Counted from the stretch's first letter, positions 8,948-17,822 are shown. The stretch: 64,000 nucleotides of DNA from Thalassospira sp. ER-Se-21-Dark (GCF_017922435.1 NZ_VDEZ01000003.1:502366-566365), one strand, 5' to 3'. A program made the numbers and translations. Notes: generated from the letters alone by a model not told the origin.

Positions 8948-8983
8948 AAAACGGGCGGCAAACATCGGTTTGCCGCCCGTTTT
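8948..8983 (+). terminator. terminator between leuD and leuB
   Basis: A perfect 16-bp stem (8948-8963 with 8968-8983) and a four-base ATCG loop. The stem begins with A and ends with T runs, so it can act on both strands. leuB starts 50 bases later and so probably has its own promoter or depends on readthrough. Confidence 0.92.
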
Positions 8984-9033
8984 CTGATCGTTACGGGGTG
9001 AGCGGCCCCAAAAAATATGGGAAGGAAGCATTT

Positions 9034-10137
9034 ATGAGCACCACCAAAAAAGTACTGATGCTGCCAGGCGACGGAATTGGCCCGGAAGTCATGCGTCAGG
9101 TTCAGCGCGTCATGGACTGGATGGCAAAAAAGCGCAGCGTGAATTTCGAAATCACCGAAGGTCTGATCGGCGGCGCATCCATTGATGCCCATAAAAACCC
9201 GCTGACCGACGAAACGCTTGCGGATGCAATGGCAGCCGACGCTGTTTTGCTGGGTGCTGTTGGTGGTCCGAAATGGGACGACATGCCGTTCGACATCAAA
9301 CCGGAACGTGGCTTGCTCAAGATCCGTAAAGAAATGGGCCTGTTCGCCAACCTGCGTCCGGCACTGGTGTTTGACGCCCTTGTTGGTGCATCGACGCTTA
9401 AAGAAGACGTCGTTAAGGGTCTTGATATCATGATCCTGCGTGAACTGACCGGTGGCATCTATTTCGGTCAGCCGCGCGGCATCGAAGAACGCGACGGTGT
9501 CCGTCACGGCTTCAACACGCTGGTCTATTCCGAGCCGGAAGTCGAACGCATCGCGCGCGTTGCCTTTGACATGGCAATGAAACGTAACAAGCGCCTGTGC
9601 TCTGTCGATAAGGCGAACGTTCTGGAATCCACCGTTCTGTGGCGCGAAGTTGTCGAACGTGTTGCCAAGGACTTCCCGGAAGTCGAACTGAGCCACATGT
9701 ATGTCGATAACGCCGCCATGCAGCTGGTGCGTAATCCGAAACAGTTTGACGTGATGGTCACCACCAACATGTTTGGCGACATTCTTTCCGATTGTGCCGC
9801 CATGCTGACCGGGTCTCTCGGCATGCTGCCGTCTGCATCCCTTGGTGCGGCAGATTCAAACGGTGCGCGCAAGGCGCTTTACGAGCCGGTACACGGCTCC
9901 GCCCCAGACATCGCCGGTCAGGACATCGCCAACCCGCTGGCAACCATCCTGTCCTTCGCCATGATGCTGCGTTATTCGTTTGACATGGGCGACGATGCCA
10001 CCCTGATCGAAGACGCAGTACAAAACGTCCTTAAGGGCGGCCTGCGTACCGGCGACATTATGCAGCCGGGCATGGCCAAGGTCTCGACCACGGTTATGGG
10101 TGAGTCGCTGATCAGCGAACTCGACAAGCTCGTCTGA
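9034..10137 (+). CDS. leuB: 3-isopropylmalate dehydrogenase LeuB
   Basis: LeuB oxidatively decarboxylates 3-isopropylmalate with NAD to 4-methyl-2-oxopentanoate. The 367-residue product begins [20 protein letters not shown] and shows the substrate and metal motifs [45 protein letters not shown] and [12 protein letters not shown]. The ATG at 9034 follows GGGAAGGAAG; the reading frame is open for 50 codons upstream but crosses the leuD end and terminator. It is set apart from leuCD by the terminator. Confidence 0.97.
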   Translation: MSTTKKVLMLPGDGIGPEVMRQVQRVMDWMAKKRSVNFEITEGLIGGASIDAHKNPLTDETLADAMAADAVLLGAVGGPKWDDMPFDIKPERGLLKIRKEMGLFANLRPALVFDALVGASTLKEDVVKGLDIMILRELTGGIYFGQPRGIEERDGVRHGFNTLVYSEPEVERIARVAFDMAMKRNKRLCSVDKANVLESTVLWREVVERVAKDFPEVELSHMYVDNAAMQLVRNPKQFDVMVTTNMFGDILSDCAAMLTGSLGMLPSASLGAADSNGARKALYEPVHGSAPDIAGQDIANPLATILSFAMMLRYSFDMGDDATLIEDAVQNVLKGGLRTGDIMQPGMAKVSTTVMGESLISELDKLV

Positions 10138-10160
10138 TCGTTTAAAGCGATCCCGATATT

Positions 10161-10190
10161 AAAAAGGCCGGATAGTTATCCGGCCTTTTT
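10161..10190. terminator. bidirectional terminator between leuB and the ECF sigma gene
   Basis: A perfect 14-bp inverted repeat with a two-base centre, A5 on the left and T5 on the right. It serves leuB on the plus strand and the convergent sigma factor gene, which stops at 10194. Confidence 0.93.
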
Positions 10191-10193
10191 GCA

Positions 10194-11096
10194 TTAATGG
10201 GTGATCTCGACGGCGTCGGCAAGAATGCCGGAAAACAGCGCCAGCTTGTCCGGGTTTCGATGAACAAACAGATCGACAATCTTCCCGTCGCGTTCGGTCG
10301 CGCAGAGTGCGGTGGCCACAACACCGTCCTCGGCCATAAGGATCCAGCATTGATCCTTGATCGTGACACCAAAGATACGCTCACCCGGACTGCGCTTGCC
10401 CCAGACACCAAGAAAGAACCGCGACACATGATCGGCGCCAAACAGCGGATTTGCCGTCGCCAGTGCCTTGCCGCCACCATCGGAATGCAAAATCACGTCA
10501 GGTGCCAGCAGATCTAGCAACCGGCCAACGTCACTCGTCCCGATGGCCGTGACAAACGCATCCAGCCGATCCCGGTCACACGCCGTTGCATTTGGTTCGG
10601 GCGTCGCATCGCGATCACTGTCGCGCTGCATCTTGCGGCGGGCGCGGAACAGGATCTGACGGGTATTGTTCGGCGTGCGTTCGATCAGCGGGGCTATATC
10701 GTCATGCATCCAGTCAAAAACTTCATGCAGCACAAGCGCCACACGCTCCACCGGAGCAAGACGTTCAAGCATCAACATATAAGCCTGCCCGAGGCCGTCC
10801 TGTTCGATCAGTTGCGTTTCGGCTCTGGGTTGTTCGGGCTGCAACCACGGCTCAGGCAGCCAGTGACCGACATAGTTTTCGCGCTGTCGCCGGGCGGATT
10901 TCAAAACATCGAGGCAGATATTGCTGCACACCCGGACAAGCCAGCCGGTGGCGTCATTGATCGTCTCAAGATCCTGATTGCGCCACCGCAACCAGACATC
11001 CTGAACCGCATCCTCGGCATCGGCGTGACTGCCCAGCATACGATAAGCCAACGCGGTCAACCGTGCCCTGTGTTGTTCAAAAATCCGATCTGCCAC
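10194..11096 (-). CDS. ECF41-type RNA polymerase sigma factor with SnoaL-like C-terminal domain
   Basis: Sigma region 2 (FEQHRARLTALAYRMLGS; about residues 6-70) and region 4 (about 105-155) are followed by a SnoaL/NTF2-like domain (175-300). Three motifs I recall as typical of the ECF41 group are present: WLPEP at 79-83 in the linker, DGGGK at 206-210 and NPDKL at 281-285. In that group the C-terminal extension replaces an anti-sigma factor. I chose the GTG at 11096, which has GGTGGGA six bases upstream and gives a 300-residue protein; the frame stays open 49 codons further but that part is not family-like. The neighbour upstream is the carboxymuconolactone-decarboxylase-like gene that this group usually controls. 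Confidence 0.9.
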   Translation of the reverse strand: MADRIFEQHRARLTALAYRMLGSHADAEDAVQDVWLRWRNQDLETINDATGWLVRVCSNICLDVLKSARRQRENYVGHWLPEPWLQPEQPRAETQLIEQDGLGQAYMLMLERLAPVERVALVLHEVFDWMHDDIAPLIERTPNNTRQILFRARRKMQRDSDRDATPEPNATACDRDRLDAFVTAIGTSDVGRLLDLLAPDVILHSDGGGKALATANPLFGADHVSRFFLGVWGKRSPGERIFGVTIKDQCWILMAEDGVVATALCATERDGKIVDLFVHRNPDKLALFSGILADAVEITH

Positions 11097-11119
11097 AGAT
11101 GTCCCACCAAACGCGTGAA

Positions 11120-11144
11120 GCGATACGGGGAAATCCCGTATCGC
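11120..11144 (-). repeat. perfect hairpin between the AhpD-like gene and the sigma gene
   Basis: GCGATACGGG (11120-11129) and CCCGTATCGC (11135-11144), five-base loop, no T-run. It may protect or end part of the message and so set different levels of the two genes. Confidence 0.55.
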
Positions 11145-11199
11145 TGTGTGTCTCCGATTGTAAGGGGTTTTTACGCCTCCGTCAGGAAGCTTGCGACGA

Positions 11200-11634
11200 T
11201 CATGCAAATTCATGCTGCGCGATGCCCAACCGGTTCCACGCATTCATCGTGGCAATGATGCAGGTCAGCTCCGAAATCTCGGCTTCCTCGAAATGATCAA
11301 GAAGCACGCGATGGCATTTCGAAATCGTGACTTGGCATTCTGCCCGGGTCAGGCATTCGGCCCATGCCAGTGCCGCACGCTCTGCCTCGTTGAACCCTTC
11401 GGCACCCTGCCAAACCGGCAACATCGCAAGCTTGACCGGATCCCCGCCATGTTTGGCAAAGCTGTCGGAATGCATCCGAACACAATAGGCACAGCCATTG
11501 ATCTGCGACACCCGACATTCAATAAGGTCACGCAGGACCGGCGCAATCAGCGGGTTTTCGCCAAGCTTGGTGGCAAGGTCAAACTGGGCCTGGAACAGTT
11601 TCGGACTGACTTCATGAAAGGCAAAGCGGGTCAT
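11200..11634 (-). CDS. carboxymuconolactone decarboxylase / AhpD-like protein
   Basis: A 144-residue AhpD-like alkylhydroperoxidase-fold protein. The redox motif is C48-A-Y-C51 followed by H55 (NGCAYCVRMHS), preceded by the usual Glu at 39, so a thiol peroxidase or disulfide reductase role is likely, though the substrate is unknown. The ATG at 11634 follows AGGAG on the minus strand. It precedes the ECF41-type sigma gene and has a matching promoter upstream, the standard arrangement in which the sigma factor drives this partner. Confidence 0.88.
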   Translation of the reverse strand: MTRFAFHEVSPKLFQAQFDLATKLGENPLIAPVLRDLIECRVSQINGCAYCVRMHSDSFAKHGGDPVKLAMLPVWQGAEGFNEAERAALAWAECLTRAECQVTISKCHRVLLDHFEEAEISELTCIIATMNAWNRLGIAQHEFA

Positions 11635-11694
11635 GGCAATTCTCCTTGGTGACACGAAGGTAAACGGGGGAAAAATTCCCCCTCTGCCCACAAG

Positions 11695-11721
11695 GACGAA
11701 ACACGGGCGGCCCGCGTTACA
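11695..11721 (-). promoter_or_regulatory. candidate ECF41-dependent promoter
   Basis: On the minus strand TGTAACG (11721-11715) is followed after exactly 16 bases by CGTC (11698-11695). The ECF41 consensus I recall is TGTCACA-N16-CGTC, so five of seven and four of four positions match with the exact spacing. It would start transcription near 11688, 54 bases before the AhpD-like gene. Confidence 0.6.
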
Positions 11722-11769
11722 CGACCCGCCCGCAAAATTCGAAATTTATGAAATCAGCAATCAGGGATT

Positions 11770-12186
11770 TCAGACGATACCCGCATCCGCAAGCGCGCGG
11801 GCGACATTGTCATGCATCACCCATGTCCAGTCCTCGCCATCGCTTTGCGTTCCCTCGGCAAGGGTGAATATCGCCGCCAGATAATCACTGACATCACTCT
11901 TGCACATCGGAAGGTCTGCTGCGGCCGCGATCTTGGCGGCAAGCCGACCATACTTCTTATTCCCGATGCGGCATCCGAAATGCCCGACCGTCTCGGCCAG
12001 CTTCAGCCCGGTAATCTTGCGTCCCGTGGCTTTGGCGTGCGCACGCAGCATATCACGTTCGCAGCTCGACATTTCTATTTCGGCCAAGGCCCGGACATAG
12101 TCCTCTGGCTGTCCGATATGCGGGGCAAGTGCCGTATCACCGCCTCTGGCGCGGGTCGCGTCATCCCGGCTGATCATTTCAAACAT
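11770..12186 (-). CDS. hypothetical protein upstream of the AhpD-like gene
   Basis: A 138-residue soluble protein I do not recognise. It starts at the ATG at 12186 behind GGGAGGAAAC, a strong site; codons upstream in frame lack one. It has an acidic N-terminal third (MFEMISRDDATRARGG) and a basic central part (GCRIGNKKYGRLAAKIA). Cysteines lie at CERD, GCRIG and MCKSD. It is on the same strand as the sigma factor group but is separated from it by the ECF41-like promoter, so it may be an independent gene. Confidence 0.75.
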   Translation of the reverse strand: MFEMISRDDATRARGGDTALAPHIGQPEDYVRALAEIEMSSCERDMLRAHAKATGRKITGLKLAETVGHFGCRIGNKKYGRLAAKIAAAADLPMCKSDVSDYLAAIFTLAEGTQSDGEDWTWVMHDNVARALADAGIV

Positions 12187-12378
12187 GTCGTTTCCTCCCG
12201 ACAGAATGACCGGTTTTCCGCTTTTCACATCTGTCGTGCCGGTCCATCACGCGATGTGGCTTGGTTTGCAGGCACGTCTTTGATCTTCTTTGTTATGATT
12301 TTGATTTGCAGTCATGCGGTGCATTTCACCGCAACAGGGTCGCACGGCTCTTTATTGAATATGGGAAGCGGCAAGCAG

Positions 12379-12415
12379 AAAACAAACAGGGCGGGAAACC
12401 ATCGTTCCCCGCCCT
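12379..12415 (-). terminator. terminator of cfa
   Basis: Read on the minus strand, AGGGCGGG pairs with CCCGCCCT (12388-12415, with an inner AAC/GTT extension), followed by GTTTGTTTT. It lies 16 bases past the cfa stop. Confidence 0.85.
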
Positions 12416-12430
12416 CTATCATTGCGATCC

Positions 12431-13666
12431 TCAGGCATATTCAAAGCCCGGCTTGGTAAAGACGAACTGGCCGACCCGCATTCCGCCGCCGCCCTCGCCC
12501 GCGTCAAAGGCATTGATGCATCCAGCCAGATAAAACTCCCACATGCGTTTGAATTCTTCGTCGTACTTTTCCGGGTCAAGTTCATCGGCGACTTTACGGA
12601 ACCGATCGCGCCACGCAATAAGCGTCTGGGCATAGTTGCGACCGGCATGGAAGTTTGAGGCCTCTACCGTCAGGTTGGCATGTTCGGCGGCCTCGATCAC
12701 TTCGTGTACCGCCGGAATGTACCCGCCCGGGAAGATATACTTATCAATCCATGGCGAGGTAAACTCAGCCCGCGGCTTGATGATGGTATGGATCACAGCC
12801 CGCCCGCCGGCCTTCAGAAGCTCACTGACCTTTTCGAAATAGGTTTTGAACTGATGACGACCAACATGCTCAAACATGCCGACCGATACAACGCGGTCAT
12901 ACTTCCCGGCGTTGGCATCGGCAAACAAGCGGTAATCCAGCAGGTGGTAATCAAGCCCCGCCTTCATATTGCCGCCCATCTCCGAACGCTTTTCCTGCGC
13001 CCAGTTATATTGTTCGGTCGAAAGCGTGATGCCATGCACCTCTGCCCCGGTCTCACGATGGATAAAGCGGCTTAACCCGCCCCAGCCACAACCGATATCG
13101 ACCACACGCAGGCCCGGCTCATTGATCTTGAGACGCTGGGTGGTCAGGCTCATTTTCCGGTGCTGGGCTTCTTCAAGGGTCTGGGCCCCGTCATCCCAGA
13201 ATGCACATGAATATTGCATCTCCGGATCAAGGAACCGGGTGTAAAGATCATTGCCGATATCATAGTGATGGCGCACGCGGTGCGACGCGGCCCGGACCGA
13301 TGTAAACTGCCCGATCTGGAATTTCAGCGCCTGCAGCTTTTCAATAAAACTGCCAAACCCGCTGGTCGAATGCCCGCCTTCGAAATTAAGACGCAGCACC
13401 TTGATCAGGTCCTCCATCTCGCAGTTCACAAGGTCGAACCCGCCATGCATGAAGGCTTCGCCAAAGCCCGGGTCCGGGCTCAGTGCCATTTTAAGTGTGT
13501 TGGTCCAGTCCGGGACGGTCATACCCGCCCGCGGTTCTGATCCATCTCCCAGCACGATTTCGTGCTTGTCATCCACACGGAATACCAAAGTCCCGCGCGT
13601 GACATGTTCCCGAAAGAAATCGAGAACCTTTTTCTGTGTCCAATCCAAACTCATCGGGTACGTCAT
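12431..13666 (-). CDS. cfa: cyclopropane-fatty-acyl-phospholipid synthase
   Basis: Cfa transfers a methylene group from S-adenosylmethionine to cis double bonds of membrane phospholipid chains, usually in stationary phase or acid stress. The 411-residue product has the N-terminal lipid-binding domain (1-130), then HYDIGNDLY, the SAM motif VVDIGCGWGGLSRF and the downstream SVGMFEHVG and YIFPGGYIP motifs typical of the family. The ATG at 13666 (MTYPMSLDW) follows AAAGGA; an in-frame extension upstream is not family-like. It is a single-gene unit. Confidence 0.94.
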   Translation of the reverse strand: MTYPMSLDWTQKKVLDFFREHVTRGTLVFRVDDKHEIVLGDGSEPRAGMTVPDWTNTLKMALSPDPGFGEAFMHGGFDLVNCEMEDLIKVLRLNFEGGHSTSGFGSFIEKLQALKFQIGQFTSVRAASHRVRHHYDIGNDLYTRFLDPEMQYSCAFWDDGAQTLEEAQHRKMSLTTQRLKINEPGLRVVDIGCGWGGLSRFIHRETGAEVHGITLSTEQYNWAQEKRSEMGGNMKAGLDYHLLDYRLFADANAGKYDRVVSVGMFEHVGRHQFKTYFEKVSELLKAGGRAVIHTIIKPRAEFTSPWIDKYIFPGGYIPAVHEVIEAAEHANLTVEASNFHAGRNYAQTLIAWRDRFRKVADELDPEKYDEEFKRMWEFYLAGCINAFDAGEGGGGMRVGQFVFTKPGFEYA

Positions 13667-14103
13667 TGGCCGTCCTTTTTTCAAAAGTCGGAATAGTGAT
13701 CGCCCCATATGCGGCAACACCGCATATCTGTATTGAACCCGTGATCAGGATCGTTTTGTCTGGCCGTCCGGAGGATCGTCAGGTGGTCACATCGGTGGCG
13801 TGGACGCCAACCAGGCAGAAATTCAGAAATCAACCTGGCAAGATGCAAAACGTTTCTGATTTCAGGTTCGCTACATGAACCCCTTTGGTAATTCTGCCAG
13901 ATTTTTCTGCGATCTCAAGTAGTAATCATGATCACATTGGCAACGACATGCTTGCGCAATCGCCGAGAAACCCTTACATCTCGCCGCAGATTATCAGACA
14001 TTACCCAAAGGCATGGTCGCTGCGTCATCCGTTGTCGCACGGGGTTTTTCCGTTCCGGCACCATTGTGACCACCATGCCGACAAGACTGAAAGAGGCACC
14101 CTG
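13667..14103. other. divergent intergenic region cfa / asd
   Basis: This 437-base stretch holds the promoters of cfa (minus) and asd (plus). I see no gene and no convincing -35/-10 pair. An imperfect inverted repeat (CAGAAATCAACCTGG near 13822 with TTTCTGATTTCAGGTT near 13853) is the only structure noticed. Confidence 0.5.
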
Positions 14104-15126
14104 ATGGGCTACAAAATCGCCGTTGTCGGCGCGACCGGAAATGTCGGGCGCGAGATGCTTAACACCCTTGCCGAACGCAAATTCCCGGCAGACGAAATCT
14201 TTGCGCTGGCATCGTCGAAATCCATCGGGCGCACCGTGGGCTATGGCGAAGATGACGAGATCAGCGTTCTCGATGCCGCAACCTTTGATTTCTCAAAGGC
14301 CGATATCGCCCTGTTCTCGGCCGGTGGTGAAACCGCCAAGAAACTGGCCCCCAAGGCTGCCGAAGCAGGCTGCGTTGTCATCGACAATTCCAGCTATTGG
14401 CGCATGGAACCGGGTGTTCCGCTGGTCGTGCCCGAGGTCAATGGCGATGCGCTGGCCGGATACGCCAAAAAGAACATCATCGCCAACCCGAACTGCTCGA
14501 CCATTCAGATGGTTCTGGCCCTTAAGCCGCTTCATGACATCGCAACGATCAAACGCATCGTTGTTGCGACCTATCAGTCGGTGTCGGGTGCCGGTCGTGC
14601 CGCCATGGACGAGCTGTTTAACCAGACCAAAGGCATCTATGTGAATGATCCGCCCAAGAAGGAGGAATTCACCAAACAGATCGCCTTTAACGTCATCCCG
14701 CATATCGACAATTTCATGGATGATGGCGCGACCCGCGAAGAATGGAAAATGTCGGTCGAGACCCGCAAAATTCTTGCGCCGGAAATCGCAGTCCACGCCA
14801 CCTGCGTGCGCGTTCCGGTCTTTGTCGGCCACGGCGAAGCGGTCAATATCGAGTTCGAAAAACCGATCACGGTCGACGAAGCCCGCAAGGCGATGAAAAA
14901 CTTCCCCGGTGTTTCGGTTGTCGATTACCGTCAGGACGAAGGCTATGTCACCCCGCAGGAAGTCCAGGGCGAAGACAATGTCTTTGTTTCGCGCGTGCGC
15001 AAGGACCCGACGGTCGCAAACGGCCTGTCGCTGTGGTGTGTTGGCGACAACCTGCGCAAGGGTGCTGCCCTGAACGCGGTTCAGATTGCCGAGAAACTGG
15101 TCGCAGAATTCCTGCCAAAGAAATAA
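14104..15126 (+). CDS. asd: aspartate-semialdehyde dehydrogenase
   Basis: Asd reduces beta-aspartyl phosphate to aspartate semialdehyde, the branch point to lysine/diaminopimelate, threonine and methionine. The 340-residue product has the NADP motif VGATGNVGREM near the N-terminus, the catalytic cysteine in NPNCSTIQM, and the substrate motif AVHATCVRVPVFVGH. The ATG at 14104 follows AAAGAGG; an in-frame ATG far upstream would add 73 residues of non-family sequence. It is followed by its own terminator. Confidence 0.96.
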   Translation: MGYKIAVVGATGNVGREMLNTLAERKFPADEIFALASSKSIGRTVGYGEDDEISVLDAATFDFSKADIALFSAGGETAKKLAPKAAEAGCVVIDNSSYWRMEPGVPLVVPEVNGDALAGYAKKNIIANPNCSTIQMVLALKPLHDIATIKRIVVATYQSVSGAGRAAMDELFNQTKGIYVNDPPKKEEFTKQIAFNVIPHIDNFMDDGATREEWKMSVETRKILAPEIAVHATCVRVPVFVGHGEAVNIEFEKPITVDEARKAMKNFPGVSVVDYRQDEGYVTPQEVQGEDNVFVSRVRKDPTVANGLSLWCVGDNLRKGAALNAVQIAEKLVAEFLPKK

Positions 15127-15157
15127 GCGATCCCTTGGATCCGCAACAGATTTCAAG

Positions 15158-15186
15158 CAAAACCCGCCTGTCATGGGCGGGTTTTG
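15158..15186 (+). terminator. terminator of asd
   Basis: CAAAACCCGCC (15158-15168) pairs with GGCGGGTTTTG (15176-15186), 11 bp, with T4 built into the 3' arm. Confidence 0.88.
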
Positions 15187-15315
15187 TCGTTCCATATCCC
15201 GGCAAGATGCTGGTCAGAGGCAAAAAAAGGCGCTAGGGAAAAAGAAGATAAATTTTCAAAATCAAAAAATACCTGTTCGCCTTTTGGCAACGGATCAAAA
15301 AGTCCGGGGAATGAG

Positions 15316-16266
15316 ATGGTCAAACGCACCCGCAAGGAAGCGGCCCGCCTCGATGAAGCAGCCCGCGCTGGCTGGCTTTATTACTGTGCTGGCAACACGC
15401 AAGATGAAATCGCCCAGAAGCTTGGCGTGTCACGCCCGACCGCACAGCGTCTGGTGTCTGCAGCCGTCAGCGAGGGACTGGTAAAGGTTCGCCTTGATCA
15501 CCCGATTGCGCGCTGCATGGAACTGGGCAAGGCGATCTGCGAGACCTATGGCATTGCCGGTTGCGATGTGGTGCCAACCGATCCGGCGGCACCCGATGCG
15601 ATGTTTGGCATGGCGCAGGCGGCGGCAAACTATCTCGAACGTGCGCTGCATTCCACCGAACCCAAAATCATCGCACTCGGTACCGGGCGCGCCATGCGCG
15701 CCATGGTCGATGAAATCGGGCGTATTGATGCCTATCATCACAAGATCGTCTCCCTGGTCGGCACCATCGCCCATGACGGGGCGGCGAGTTTCTATGATGC
15801 GGTGACGGATCTTGCCGACCGCACCCGTGCGCCGCATTACCCTTTACCGATCCCGGTGATCATCGCCGATCCGCAGACGCGCGAACGCATGCAGCAACAG
15901 CCCCCGATGGACAATATCCTCAAACTCGCGCGCGAAGCCGACATCCGCTTTATCGGGGTCGGGCATCTGGGCGATGATGCACCGCTGCATATTGACGGCT
16001 TTATCTCGAAAGATGAGCTGGTGTCACTGCGCGAAAGTGGCGGCATCGGTGAAGTGATCAGTTGGTCGTTTGATCAGGACGGCAATATCCTCAATCATCC
16101 GGTCAATCACTGTGTCACCAGTGCGCCGGCTGTACAGCCCGCAACCAACACCATTGCGGTCGCCAAGGGCGCGAAAAAAGTCGCCGCGATTCGCGGTGCG
16201 ATGCGTGGCCAATTGATTTCAACGCTGATTACTGACGAAGCCACTGCGGAAAGTTTGCTGCGCTAG
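15316..16266 (+). CDS. SorC/DeoR-type sugar-responsive transcriptional regulator
   Basis: The 316-residue product has an N-terminal helix-turn-helix (about residues 20-60; NTQDEIAQKLGVSRPTAQRL) and a C-terminal sugar-phosphate-binding domain of the SorC family (IIALGTGRAMRAMV; GVGHLGDDAPLHIDGFIS). The family normally binds a phosphorylated or free polyol and controls its uptake genes. It directly precedes the polyol transporter operon on the same strand but ends at a terminator, so it is probably a separate unit that controls the operon from the intervening 200 bases. The ATG at 15316 is preceded by GGGGAATGAG. Confidence 0.88.
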   Translation: MVKRTRKEAARLDEAARAGWLYYCAGNTQDEIAQKLGVSRPTAQRLVSAAVSEGLVKVRLDHPIARCMELGKAICETYGIAGCDVVPTDPAAPDAMFGMAQAAANYLERALHSTEPKIIALGTGRAMRAMVDEIGRIDAYHHKIVSLVGTIAHDGAASFYDAVTDLADRTRAPHYPLPIPVIIADPQTRERMQQQPPMDNILKLAREADIRFIGVGHLGDDAPLHIDGFISKDELVSLRESGGIGEVISWSFDQDGNILNHPVNHCVTSAPAVQPATNTIAVAKGAKKVAAIRGAMRGQLISTLITDEATAESLLR

Positions 16267-16303
16267 CACGCGGCATTTTTCACCCACACAGCAAATAGTT
16301 CTG

Positions 16304-16337
16304 CGCCCTGCCACCCATGTCGGCAGGGCGTTTCTTT
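16304..16337 (+). terminator. terminator of the SorC-type regulator
   Basis: CGCCCTGCC (16304-16312, with the preceding base) pairs with GGCAGGGCG (16322-16330), followed by TTTCTTT. Confidence 0.85.
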
Positions 16338-16360
16338 GTGCGCCGCAAAAACGATTTTGT

Positions 16361-16413
16361 TTGACAAGCAATAGCGAAATTGAGTGAATGCTCATTACCT
16401 GAACAAATGATCA
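16361..16413 (+). promoter_or_regulatory. candidate promoter and operators of the polyol operon
   Basis: TTGACA at 16361-16366 is a perfect -35; TGAATG at 16385-16390 is a poor -10 at 18 bases. Two inverted repeats overlap or follow it: TGAG-N6-CTCA (16381-16394) and TGAACA-AA-TGATCA (16400-16413). They are plausible sites for the SorC-type regulator, whose gene ends just upstream. Confidence 0.45.
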
Positions 16414-16464
16414 ATGTGGGCAACCGAAGTTGCTCAGCGGGTAAATAGTCCTTTGGGAGGAAAT

Positions 16465-17775
16465 ATGAAACGCGTAATGGGAGTAGCGCTTTGTGCGCTG
16501 CTGGCAGGCGGTGTTGCACACGCCAATGCCGAAACGAAACTGACCATCGCTACCGTCAACAACGGTGACATGATCCGCATGCAGAAGCTGACGGATGATT
16601 TCACCTCCAAGAATCCTGACATTTCCCTTGAGTGGGTCACGCTTGAGGAAAACACCCTGCGTCAGCGCGTTACCACTGACATCGCCACCAAAGGCGGTCA
16701 GTATGACGTCATGACCATTGGTACCTACGAAGTGCCGATCTGGGCTGAAAAAGGCTGGCTCGCACCGCTTGATAATCTTGGTTCCGACTATGACGTCGAT
16801 GACCTGATGCCTGCCATCCGCTCTGCCGTTTCCAACGATGGCCAGCTTTATGCTGCACCGTTCTACGGCGAAAGCTCGATGATGATGTACCGCACCGACC
16901 TGTTCGAAGCTGCCGGTATTGAAATCAACGGCCGCCTGACCTGGGACCAGACCCTTGAAATCGCCAAGAAACTCCACAAGCCTGACGAAGGTGTCTATGG
17001 CATTTGCCTGCGTGGCAAGGCCGGTTGGGGTGAAAACATGGCGCTGATCACCACCATGGGCAATGCCTTTGGTGCACGTCTGTTCGACGAGAACTGGAAC
17101 CCGACCTTCGACAGTGCCGAGTGGAAAAATGCCCTCGACATGTACACCAACGTCCTTGGTAACTACGGCCCTCCCGGTGCGACCTCGAACGGCTTTAACG
17201 AAAACCTTTCGCTGTTCAACTCCGGCAAGTGCGGCATGTGGATTGACGCCACCGTTGCGGCATCCTTCGTGACCAACCCCAAAGAATCCAAAGTTGCAGA
17301 CAAGGTCGGCTTCACCGAAGCACCGTGCGCTGTAACCTGCACCGGCGCCAACTGGCTCTGGGCATGGAACCTTGGCATTCCGATGGGTTCCCAGAAAGTA
17401 GAAGCAGCTCAGAAGTTCATCTCCTGGGCGACCTCGAAAGCCTATCTGGAACTGGTTGCCTCCAAAGAAGGTTGGGCAAACGTACCGCCGGGCACCCGTA
17501 TGTCGCTTTATGAAAACCCGAAATATCTTGAAGCGGCACCGTTCGCAGACGAGACCCTTCTGGCGATCGACAGCGCAGACCCGATCAACTCGACCCTGGA
17601 ACCGAAGCCGTATGTTGGTGTTCAGTTCGCTGCAATCCCTGAATTCCAGGGTATCGGCACCACGGTCGGTCAGCAGTTCTCCGCAGCCCTTGCAGGTCAG
17701 ATGAGTGTTGAAGAGGCCCTTTCGGCCGCTCAGTCCAGCACTGATCGCACCATGCGCAAGGCCGGTTACTACTGA
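16465..17775 (+). CDS. smoE: polyol (sorbitol/mannitol-type) ABC transporter substrate-binding protein
   Basis: A periplasmic binding protein of the family 1 (SBP_bac_1) type. The 436-residue product has a signal peptide (MKRVMGVALCALLAGGVAHA) ending near residue 20-22, then the mature fold with FTSKNPDISLEWV and YDVMTIGTYEVPIWAEKGW (quoted part: GTYEVPIWAEKGW). Close similarity to sorbitol/mannitol binding proteins of alphaproteobacteria is my recollection. A strong GGGAGGAAAT site precedes the ATG at 16465. It is the first gene of the transport operon and is followed by two hairpins, which would raise its level above that of the permeases, as binding proteins require. Confidence 0.88.
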   Translation: MKRVMGVALCALLAGGVAHANAETKLTIATVNNGDMIRMQKLTDDFTSKNPDISLEWVTLEENTLRQRVTTDIATKGGQYDVMTIGTYEVPIWAEKGWLAPLDNLGSDYDVDDLMPAIRSAVSNDGQLYAAPFYGESSMMMYRTDLFEAAGIEINGRLTWDQTLEIAKKLHKPDEGVYGICLRGKAGWGENMALITTMGNAFGARLFDENWNPTFDSAEWKNALDMYTNVLGNYGPPGATSNGFNENLSLFNSGKCGMWIDATVAASFVTNPKESKVADKVGFTEAPCAVTCTGANWLWAWNLGIPMGSQKVEAAQKFISWATSKAYLELVASKEGWANVPPGTRMSLYENPKYLEAAPFADETLLAIDSADPINSTLEPKPYVGVQFAAIPEFQGIGTTVGQQFSAALAGQMSVEEALSAAQSSTDRTMRKAGYY

Positions 17776-17784
17776 TACACTACC

Positions 17785-17822
17785 CAGACCGGACTTCCGC
17801 CCTTGATGCGATGTCCGGTCTG
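17785..17822 (+). repeat. hairpin after the binding-protein gene
   Basis: CAGACCGGAC (17785-17794) and GTCCGGTCTG (17813-17822), a perfect 10-bp stem with an 18-base loop. It has no T-run and probably stabilises the 3' end of the upstream message. Confidence 0.7.
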
